A stretch of DNA of 8,595 bases from Candidatus Cloacimonadota bacterium (lineage in GTDB: Bacteria; Cloacimonadota; Cloacimonadia; Cloacimonadales; WRIO01), in contig WRIO01000030.1 in assembly GCA_009782695.1 (NCBI GenBank), positions 1-8,595 of the forward strand, in the 5' to 3' direction. Position numbers and translations under genes: made by a program. The notes under the pieces were generated by a model. The model saw only the letters and a program-made list of their open reading frames with translations. It did not search any database and was not told where the DNA came from. Positions 1-5,190 of the stretch are shown piece by piece; position 1 is the first letter of the stretch, and every line of letters begins with the position of its first letter.

Positions 1-306
1 TAAGACTTCAAAACTTTTGATAAAATGTTCTTTGGTATTTTTCTGTTCCCACCAAAATTTGCTGTCATCAATACAATCCGGATAAAGTTCCGCTAAAGTT
101 TTTAAATCCATTTTTTCAATTTCATCGAACGAGTATTTATCCAAAAGAAATCGATAATAAATATCGCTGGAGGTAATGAAATCCATTCCTGTGAAATTTT
201 CCTCGATTTGCTCTTTTATATAAGGAATATCGTCACGCAAACGGCTGCGCCCTTCAATAGCCGCTAAAGCGTCAAAAGCAAAACATGGTTTACAAATAAT
301 TGACAT
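1..306 (-). CDS. Unrecognised protein, N-terminal 102 codons (runs off left edge)
   Basis: An open frame starts with ATG at 306 and reads without a stop to position 1, so the C-terminus lies outside the window. The protein begins MSIICKPCFAFDALAAIEGR and continues acidic and aromatic, with a WW pair near residue 86. I see no signal peptide, membrane segment or motif that I can assign, so no function is given. The start is well supported by a consensus AGGAGGA eight bases upstream, much stronger than the sites of the neighbouring genes. By hand count isoleucine is ATT 8, ATC 2, ATA 1, the reverse of surA (ATT 2, ATC 10, ATA 19), which suggests a different origin. It is divergent from the lipoprotein gene at 369, with 62 bp between the two starts. 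Confidence 0.75.
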   Translation of the reverse strand, partial: MSIICKPCFAFDALAAIEGRSRLRDDIPYIKEQIEENFTGMDFITSSDIYYRFLLDKYSFDEIEKMDLKTLAELYPDCIDDSKFWWEQKNTKEHFIKSFEVL

Positions 307-314
307 TTAATTTA

Positions 315-321
315 TCCTCCT
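315..321 (-). promoter_or_regulatory. Consensus Shine-Dalgarno for the leftward partial gene
   Basis: On the minus strand the sequence AGGAGGA lies eight bases before the ATG at 306. It fixes the start of the partial gene and stands out because surA and the first lipoprotein gene have only weak or poorly spaced sites. Confidence 0.75.
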
Positions 322-368
322 GAAGGTATTAATACTAAATAATATATCAAAAGGAATTATTAGTTTAT

Positions 369-1649
369 ATGAATATATATAAAAAATTTAAGATGGCAGT
401 GCCTATGGTGGTAATATTATTTATCTGCCTTTTATTTGCCTGCACCCAAAAAAATACACCTTTTGGGTCACCAGGCACTTCCACTCATTATCATGCTTTG
501 ACCTTGCCCGATAGCATGATTACCGATATCTACACTTATAAAGACAGTGTAAGGAGCTTTTTGGACACAACAGATTTTCTACTGCGGACTTTCGGTGAAA
601 GAACCAGAAACCCAAAAATAATCATAGGAAACTATGAAGACACAGAAATCAGAGCGTTAGTGCGATTTACCAGCCTGCCGAGTGACACCTTATATCTAGA
701 AGATCCTGTCCTCCGGCTATACCTCCACCACGCCGAAAACATCAGTAGTGTAACTATAAATGTAGCTCCGATAGACTCTGTAATATTTTATGATGACTAT
801 GTTTGCTGGGAAAGCTGGAGTTTGATGAACGATCAGTGGAAGACCCCCGGCGGTGATTTTACGGCTAAAAATATCATCTCTACGAACCACACTATCAGTG
901 ACAGCACAGAATTTATAGAGCTGCCCATACCAGCCCATATAGTGCTAGGTTGGGTGAAAGGAGGCTGGCAAAAGAACACAGGCTTGATAGTGATGACAGA
1001 AGGCATATCAAATGGTTTTTTAGAGTTTAATTCGGTGAATAATGCCACAGGCAAGCCTCGCCTAAGCTTTTTATTGCCACCCAAAACAGAAGGTGACCAG
1101 CCCCGCAATGAGCACCGTGACGCTATTTACTCTGCCTTTATCCACGATAAAAAGGACAGTAGTGGCGAAAATATCGGCGAAGGTCTTTTTATAGCAAATA
1201 TGACCCCTCGTTCTATCATAGTGTCGATAGACAGCCTGCAAAATATTTATGAGTTATTCGGCGTCGAAAACCAAAACGATCTGCGAAAAATAAATATTTT
1301 ACAGGCATATCTGACCTTGACAGTAAAGCCAGAAAATTCTGTGATTACGAATGAAAAAATGTATCTGCACTCCGCTATACCACACGAGGAAATCGATATA
1401 AACGAGAATATAGACTATACACAGATGTGGCACTACAATCGCTACAGGGTCGGCATTGAAAATGATAAATTAAAAATAAATATCACAAATCTTTTACAAG
1501 TTCTGGTCACCCAAAAAAGACCATACAACGGGATTTGTATCGTAAACAACCAGCGAAATATGGACTTTGCGAGAGTCGAATTTTACGGTATGACCGCAGA
1601 GGAGAATCTGCGCCCGCAGATATCTTTAAAATATTCTATGCTGGATTAG
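369..1649 (+). CDS. Envelope lipoprotein resembling DNRLRE/CBM96-type proteins
   Basis: 426 residues. A lysine-containing N-region and hydrophobic core end in a lipobox LFAC with the acceptor cysteine at residue 25, so the product is probably an outer-membrane or periplasm-facing lipoprotein. Residues ~85-236 have the layout of a DNRLRE/CBM96-type beta-sandwich: IIIGNYEDTEIRALVRF (85-100), LRLYLH, a W-x-x-W pair (147-150), PGGDF (160-164), VLGWVKGG (192-199), NTGLIVM, FNSVNNATGKPRLSF. The C-terminal half (~250-426) repeats a weaker version of the pattern and ends ENLRPQISLKY, so it may be a second diverged domain. Such domains are found in surface and carbohydrate-associated proteins; the ligand is unknown. 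The start at 369 has AAGGA at 351-355, a long 13-base spacing, but it puts a lysine-containing segment before the hydrophobic core. Met9 would shorten that segment. It is the first gene of a three-gene operon, ending 7 bp before the next start. Confidence 0.6.
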   Translation: MNIYKKFKMAVPMVVILFICLLFACTQKNTPFGSPGTSTHYHALTLPDSMITDIYTYKDSVRSFLDTTDFLLRTFGERTRNPKIIIGNYEDTEIRALVRFTSLPSDTLYLEDPVLRLYLHHAENISSVTINVAPIDSVIFYDDYVCWESWSLMNDQWKTPGGDFTAKNIISTNHTISDSTEFIELPIPAHIVLGWVKGGWQKNTGLIVMTEGISNGFLEFNSVNNATGKPRLSFLLPPKTEGDQPRNEHRDAIYSAFIHDKKDSSGENIGEGLFIANMTPRSIIVSIDSLQNIYELFGVENQNDLRKINILQAYLTLTVKPENSVITNEKMYLHSAIPHEEIDINENIDYTQMWHYNRYRVGIENDKLKINITNLLQVLVTQKRPYNGICIVNNQRNMDFARVEFYGMTAEENLRPQISLKYSMLD

Positions 1650-1656
1650 GGGAGAT

Positions 1657-2478
1657 ATGAAAATATATATTTATATACTGATGATATTATTGACAGTAGC
1701 TGTGGTCTCATGTCAGATCAAAGAGCCAAAAGACGAAGGCATAGTGCTAGCCTCTGTAAACGACCTCACCCTGACTTTGGAGGAGCTACAAGCTAGCTAT
1801 GGTCATCTGGAATGGGAAAATTTCACGTTAGAAGAGCAAAGAAAGATCATAGACAACTGGATAGATATGACTCTGCTGGGAAGCTATGCGAAAAAGAATG
1901 AAAATATTGCTGCAGATTTGTCTCTAAAATTTATGGTTAAAAATGCTGCTAACAAAATATATGCAAATGCCTTGATTTCAGAAGCTTTGGACCATATAGA
2001 AATATCAAATGACGATCTGTGGAATTATTACCGCTTACGGCAAGCAGAGTTTGTAGAGCAGCTCCGTGAATATCGCGTGCAAAGGATATACGTCGCCACA
2101 GAAGCAGAGATGAATCAGGTCAAAAAAATGATAGATGACAAAGATATCACTTTCGTAAACGCAGCTATCCAATACTCCACCGAAGGTATAGGACAAAATG
2201 GCGGATATATGGGCTCTTTTGTCACAAAATCAAGTCCCGACAGCCTGCTCTGGAAAGAGCTCAGTAAAAAAGAAAGGTTTTATGAAGTGCTGATGCCTTA
2301 TCGAAACGGCTGGCTGATAGCTCGCTGGTATGAATTTCGCACTGCTACCTCAAACAGTAGCTTTTATGATGTCCGTGACGACATAGATAGACGTCTGCGC
2401 GAAGAAAAACGCCAAACTGTATACGAACAAATGCTCCGCGAAGCTCGGATAAACGCTAGCGTAACCAAAGAATTTTAG
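1657..2478 (+). CDS. Lipoprotein with SurA/PrsA-like fold and diverged PpiC region
   Basis: 273 residues. The signal peptide ends in lipobox VVSC, with the acceptor cysteine at residue 19. Residues ~28-135 look like the helical SurA-N/trigger-factor-like chaperone segment (VNDLTLTLEELQ, WIDMTLLGSYAKK). Residues ~138-228 follow the parvulin order: YRVQRIYVATEAE, FVNAAIQYSTEGIGQNGGYMGSF, then a terminal strand NGWLIARWYEFR. The histidine of the usual SHIL strand is absent (RIYV), so isomerase activity is doubtful and a holdase or membrane-anchored chaperone role is more likely. A charged helix (RRLREEKRQTVYEQMLREAR) closes the protein. An AGGGGAG at 1648-1654 overlaps the previous stop and leaves only two bases before the ATG. 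It lies 14 bp upstream of surA and probably works with it on outer-membrane protein or lipoprotein maturation. Family assignment is by pattern only. Confidence 0.7.
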   Translation: MKIYIYILMILLTVAVVSCQIKEPKDEGIVLASVNDLTLTLEELQASYGHLEWENFTLEEQRKIIDNWIDMTLLGSYAKKNENIAADLSLKFMVKNAANKIYANALISEALDHIEISNDDLWNYYRLRQAEFVEQLREYRVQRIYVATEAEMNQVKKMIDDKDITFVNAAIQYSTEGIGQNGGYMGSFVTKSSPDSLLWKELSKKERFYEVLMPYRNGWLIARWYEFRTATSNSSFYDVRDDIDRRLREEKRQTVYEQMLREARINASVTKEF

Positions 2479-2492
2479 CTGAGAAAAAAAAC

Positions 2493-3773
2493 ATGAGAAA
2501 ATATATACTTTTTACCCTGTTCGCTTTTGTGACGCTTTGTCTATATGCAAACGAGAAAATAGACTTTATAGTGGCAAAAGTAGGTAGAGATATCATACTC
2601 CACTCTGAACTATTGCAACAAAAAAATCAGATGAAGACAGCAGGCATGTTTCGCGAGGAAATGGACGACCTGTTGATACTGCAAAATATGATAGATAATA
2701 AGCTCATCATCCAAAAAGCAAAAGATCTAAATATAAAGGTAGACGATAGAAGGATAGCGAATACTGTGGAAAGCCAATTCAACGCTGTAAAAGCTCAGTT
2801 TCGCTCCGAAGAAGACTTTTTCCGTGAGCTGCGAGCTGCTGGTATGCTCCCCTCTGATTTAAAAAAGTATTACGAAGAAAGCTATACAGAGCAGTTCCTA
2901 CGCGAAAGACTGATCCAGACAGAAATCAGGAGTAAGCTAAAGCTATCTGATGCTGATATACATGCCTTTTATTTAGAGGAAAAACAAGAGCTGCCCTTGC
3001 GAGATGAAACCTTCCAAGTGGCAATGATACTGCGGATACCAGGACCTTCGCCCGAAACCGATAAACAGGCGCTTGCCACCATAGAAGATGTGCGAGATAG
3101 AGTAAATAGAGGTGAAGACTTTGGGCAGCTAGCCCAAGAGTTTTCCGAATGCCCCAGTGCTGCTCAGCTGGGAGACCTGGGCTTCTTTGCTCGCGGCATG
3201 ATGGTGCCAGAATTTGAAAATGCTGCTTTTCGGCTCGATATAGGGGGTGTGTCCGAGATAGTAAAAACGCAGTTTGGCTACCACCTGATAAAGCTCACCG
3301 ACCGGAAAGGCAGTGAGATCCGCGCTAGCCATATCCTGATACTCTTGGCAGAATCTGATGATGATATCCTCCGAGAAGAGCTTTTGATGGCTGATATACA
3401 CGGAAGATTAGTTAGCGGTGATGACTTTGGCACTCTGGCTCTTGCATACTCACAAGACAGTGATTCGGCTTCAAATAAAGGGGTCATAGGTGCTCTGACG
3501 AAAGCCGAATTTCCAGAAATGTTTGCCACAGAACTGTCTGAGCTGGAAGTAGGTGACTTCTCCGCTGTGCTACAGCACCAAAAAATGTTTTATATTTTCA
3601 AGGTAAATCAAGCTTTCGAGCCTCGACCATACGAGTATGAAGAAATCACCGAACAGCTACGCGAAATGCTCTCAAATAGATTGCAGGCTACATTATACCA
3701 GGCATGGATGGAAAACCTCAAAAAAGAGATCTTTGTGCAGATATATGAAGATAAATTAGAAATTAGAAATTAG
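2493..3773 (+). CDS. surA: SurA-like periplasmic chaperone / peptidyl-prolyl isomerase
   Basis: 426 residues, close to the usual SurA length. The N-terminal signal peptide has a likely cleavage after LYA at residue 19. Residues ~20-165 are the SurA N-terminal chaperone domain (VAKVGRDIILHSEL, MIDNKLIIQKAKDLNI). Parvulin domain 1 spans ~172-270, with GEDFGQLAQEFSECPSA, GDLGFFARGMMVPEFENAAF and FGYHLIKL. Parvulin domain 2 spans ~275-373, opening RASHILIL but with a degraded core. SurA escorts unfolded outer-membrane proteins through the periplasm. Domain 1 keeps the core but has VAMIL instead of the histidine strand; domain 2 keeps that histidine and loses parts of the core, so each is partly degenerate. 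The ribosome site is weak (GAGAA). The last codons (KLEIRN and TAG) are encoded by a three-copy heptamer repeat that starts inside the gene, so the extreme C-terminus was set by the repeat. Last gene of the operon. Confidence 0.88.
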   Translation: MRKYILFTLFAFVTLCLYANEKIDFIVAKVGRDIILHSELLQQKNQMKTAGMFREEMDDLLILQNMIDNKLIIQKAKDLNIKVDDRRIANTVESQFNAVKAQFRSEEDFFRELRAAGMLPSDLKKYYEESYTEQFLRERLIQTEIRSKLKLSDADIHAFYLEEKQELPLRDETFQVAMILRIPGPSPETDKQALATIEDVRDRVNRGEDFGQLAQEFSECPSAAQLGDLGFFARGMMVPEFENAAFRLDIGGVSEIVKTQFGYHLIKLTDRKGSEIRASHILILLAESDDDILREELLMADIHGRLVSGDDFGTLALAYSQDSDSASNKGVIGALTKAEFPEMFATELSELEVGDFSAVLQHQKMFYIFKVNQAFEPRPYEYEEITEQLREMLSNRLQATLYQAWMENLKKEIFVQIYEDKLEIRN

Positions 3774-3798
3774 AAATGTGGTGTGCTGCGGACGATAT
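3749..3798 (+). repeat. Left copy of 50-bp terminal inverted repeat
   Basis: This stretch matches the reverse complement of 5141-5190 at 48 of 50 positions, the first 40 without a mismatch. It consists of AGAT, three copies of AAATTAG (3753-3773), AAATGTGGTGTGCTG, and an inner ACGATAT. It overlaps the last 25 bases of surA and supplies its stop codon. The same module recurs at 8174-8209 and, diverged, at 8371-8344. Confidence 0.9.
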
Positions 3799-3801
3799 GC
3801 A

Positions 3802-3861
3802 ATTCCCCTCCAATTTGGAGGGGTGGCATTTTGGAGCTTGCGGAAATATGACGGGGTGGTT
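3802..3861 (+). repeat. Module B copy 1: CCCCTCC hairpin plus GGGGTGGTT tail
   Basis: The module starts with the inverted repeat CCCCTCCAA/TTGGAGGGG (3805-3823), continues with GGGGTGG and a variable core, and ends ACGGGGTGGTT. Other copies are at 3922-3981 and 5088-5135. It lies 31 bp past the surA stop and could slow or end transcription, but no T-tract follows the hairpin, so a terminator is not claimed. Confidence 0.85.
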
Positions 3862-3921
3862 AACAAATTATAAATTATAAATTATAAATTATAAATATTG
3901 GTGTGCTCCGCACGGATGTAA

Positions 3922-3981
3922 ATTCCCCTCCAATTTGGAGGGGTGGCATTTTGGAGCTTGCGGAAAAATGACGGGGTGGTT
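3922..3981 (+). repeat. Module B copy 2
   Basis: This copy is identical to the copy at 3802-3861 except for two substitutions, with its hairpin at 3925-3943. It is part of the second tandem unit. Confidence 0.85.
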
Positions 3982-4184
3982 AGCAAATTATAAATATTGG
4001 TGTGCTCCGCACGGATGAAAGCACTTCGTGCAGTTGAGGAGTTTCGCGTCGTTGAAGGTTGAGATAAACAGATCCTTCACATTCTGCGGAGCAGACATAT
4101 CATCCACATCATTTTCCCTCCCCTCCCTACGCAAAAAATAATAAAACAACCCAAAAAATAAAAATTTACAAAAAGGAAAAAAAA

Positions 4185-4940
4185 ATGAAAGAAGGATTAA
4201 AAGAATTGGTCTTTATACTAGACCGCAGTGGCTCTATGGCTGGGCTAGAAGATTCCACTATAAAGGGCTACAACAAGATATTTGCTGAAAATAAGGACGG
4301 CTATGATTGCATGGTAACTACCGTATTGTTCAACGACAAATATGAGGTTTTACACGACCGAGTAGATATCAAATCTATCAAGAAATTGACCAAAAAAGAA
4401 TACGTTGTGGGCGGTCAAACTGCCTTGCTCGACGCTGTGGGAAAAGCTATAAACCATATAGGACAGGCTCTCAGTGATACCCCCGAACACGAAAGACCAG
4501 AAAAAGTGCTATTTATCATCACCACAGACGGTCAAGAAAACGCGAGCAATGAATTTAACTATGACGCCATCAGAGCCATGATCACTCATCAACGCGAAAA
4601 ATATAGCTGGGAATTTATATTCCTCGGCGCAAATATAGAAGCAGACGACGTGGCAGACCAGATGGGTATACGGTACCGCTCAAACTATATAGCCGATACC
4701 GACGGCACAAATATGCAGTATAAAAAAACCAAAGATGTAGTGTGCTGTTTTATGGCTTCCTACGGCTCACATGATACGGAATATCTAAAAAAGGTAGACG
4801 CTACCCTAAACGAACTAAACCAAGACTATCTAAATAGAAAAGCCAAGCCAAGTGCACCAGTAGAAAAAAAAGCAACCAAACCTAAGGAAAAAAAGCCAGC
4901 TGAACCAAAAGAAAAGAAGCCAGCAAAGCCCAAAAAATAA
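4185..4940 (+). CDS. vWA-domain protein with complete MIDAS and Lys/Pro-rich tail
   Basis: 251 residues, no signal peptide, so probably cytoplasmic. Residues ~5-190 form a von Willebrand factor A domain. The metal-ion-dependent adhesion site looks complete: DRSGS at 13-17, the threonine of GGQTALLDAVG at 79, and the aspartate of ITTDGQ at 115. EFIFLGANIEADDVADQMGI follows as in a common but uncharacterised family of small vWA proteins. From ~218 the chain becomes a low-complexity tail of repeated KPKEKKPAEP-type units, positively charged and reminiscent of histone-H1-like tails, which could bind nucleic acid or an acidic partner. The start is supported by AAAAGGA seven bases upstream. vWA proteins of this kind usually act with an AAA+ ATPase or another partner; none is adjacent in the same orientation. 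It sits alone inside the inverted-repeat segment, converging on comM. Function unknown. Confidence 0.85.
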   Translation: MKEGLKELVFILDRSGSMAGLEDSTIKGYNKIFAENKDGYDCMVTTVLFNDKYEVLHDRVDIKSIKKLTKKEYVVGGQTALLDAVGKAINHIGQALSDTPEHERPEKVLFIITTDGQENASNEFNYDAIRAMITHQREKYSWEFIFLGANIEADDVADQMGIRYRSNYIADTDGTNMQYKKTKDVVCCFMASYGSHDTEYLKKVDATLNELNQDYLNRKAKPSAPVEKKATKPKEKKPAEPKEKKPAKPKK

Positions 4941-4970
4941 ATATCACCTATTTCGTAGGAAAATAGAATC

Positions 4971-5002
4971 GGAACGATGTTCAGTTCGCTGGGCATCGTT
5001 CC
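4971..5002 (+). terminator. Hairpin with UUCG loop after the vWA gene
   Basis: Nine perfect pairs (GGAACGATG/CATCGTTCC) are followed by two G-U pairs and CAG/CTG closing on a TTCG loop, a 14-bp stem starting 30 bases past the vWA stop. Only a short TTTT run follows some bases later (GGTTTTG), so it is at best a weak intrinsic terminator or an RNA-stabilising 3' structure. CGTAGG at 4954-4959 and CCTACG at 5002-5007 also form an outer inverted repeat around it. Confidence 0.45.
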
Positions 5003-5057
5003 CTACGGTTTTGACCACACCTCCAATTTTAAAACCCGTCTGATACAAACCCTTGTC

Positions 5058-5085
5058 GTCATACTGAGCGAAGCGAAGAATCCAG
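5058..5085 (+). repeat. Module C copy 1: 28-bp GAGCGAAGCGAAGAATCC repeat
   Basis: The 28 bases match 8260-8287 at 27 positions. Similar phrases are, as far as I recall, frequent in intergenic regions of several bacterial phyla. No protein is encoded; here it directly precedes module B. Confidence 0.85.
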
Positions 5086-5087
5086 AT

Positions 5088-5135
5088 ATTCCCCTCCAAT
5101 TTGGAGGGGTGGACGCGCCAGCGGACGGGGTGGTT
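5088..5135 (+). repeat. Module B copy 3 with a different core
   Basis: The CCCCTCC hairpin (5091-5109), GGGGTGG and final ACGGGGTGGTT are the same as in the copies at 3802 and 3922, but the core is ACGCGCCAGCGG instead of the longer core there. Its orientation relative to the adjacent terminal repeat is opposite to that of copy 1. For comM, transcribed leftwards, the hairpin lies about 80 bases past the stop. Confidence 0.85.
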
Positions 5136-5140
5136 ATAAT

Positions 5141-5190
5141 ATATCGTGCACAGCACACCACATTTCTAATTTCTAATTTCTAATTTATCT
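5141..5190 (-). repeat. Right copy of 50-bp terminal inverted repeat
   Basis: This is the inverted partner of 3749-3798 (48/50). On the minus strand it begins at the last base of the comM TGA stop and reads AGAT, (AAATTAG)3, AAATGTGGTGTGCTG, then ACGATAT. So comM, like surA, runs straight into the heptamer array. Confidence 0.9.

Larger units (their letters stand above)
3780..4018 (+). repeat. Tandem ~100-120 bp repeat: two full units plus a partial third
   Basis: Units begin with GGTGTGCT at 3780, 3900 and 3999. Unit 1 is 120 bp, unit 2 is 99 bp, and the third stops after about 19 bp (GGTGTGCTCCGCACGGATG). The 21-bp length difference is exactly three heptamers: unit 1 ends with four AAATTAT copies (3865-3892), unit 2 with one (3985-3991). 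From 3801 on, the two full units differ by only two substitutions up to the heptamer array; the first 21 bases are more variable. This is most of the 411-bp gap between surA and the vWA gene. The rest (4019-4184) is a short GCAC-TTC-GTGC hairpin, a TCTGC-GGA-GCAGA hairpin and an A-rich leader with no clear promoter. Confidence 0.92.
3749..5190. mobile_element. Candidate inverted-repeat-bounded segment carrying the vWA gene
   Basis: A 1442-bp segment between the convergent surA and comM genes is closed at each end by the same 50-bp inverted repeat (48/50). Each outer edge touches a stop codon: the left repeat provides the TAG of surA, and the outermost base of the right repeat is the last base of the comM TGA. 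Inside are tandem repeats, the vWA gene, a UUCG hairpin and two further repeat modules. I see no transposase and no convincing target-site duplication, so it may be non-autonomous or may be two independent repeat insertions. Isoleucine use of the vWA gene (ATA 9, ATC 6, ATT 0) is resident-like, arguing for movement within the genome rather than recent import. Confidence 0.35.

Noticed and set aside
300..335. TTGACA at 300-305 as a -35 box, and the palindrome GTATTAATAC at 326-335 as an operator for the divergent genes
   Set aside because: No -10 box lies at 16-18 bp, and the TTGACA overlaps the start of the leftward gene. A 10-bp AT-rich palindrome is expected by chance in such sequence.
3805..3823. 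Intrinsic terminator of the surA operon
   Set aside because: The stem is GC-rich but no T-tract follows on the plus strand, and the same hairpin occurs in positions unrelated to gene ends in the tandem units.
3780..4018. CRISPR array
   Set aside because: There are only two full units, the units are ~100 bp and nearly identical throughout, and there are no regular unique spacers or cas genes.
4944..5183. Two overlapping open frames on opposite strands of ~70 codons between the vWA gene and comM
   Set aside because: Both are made entirely of intergenic repeat modules, including the hairpin, module B and the terminal repeat, lack ribosome sites and have no protein-like pattern.
3749..5190. Target-site duplication around the inverted-repeat segment
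   Set aside because: The flanks (ATATATGA on the left, CAGCTGTC on the right) do not match; only a TA at the ends is shared, which a palindromic end gives trivially.
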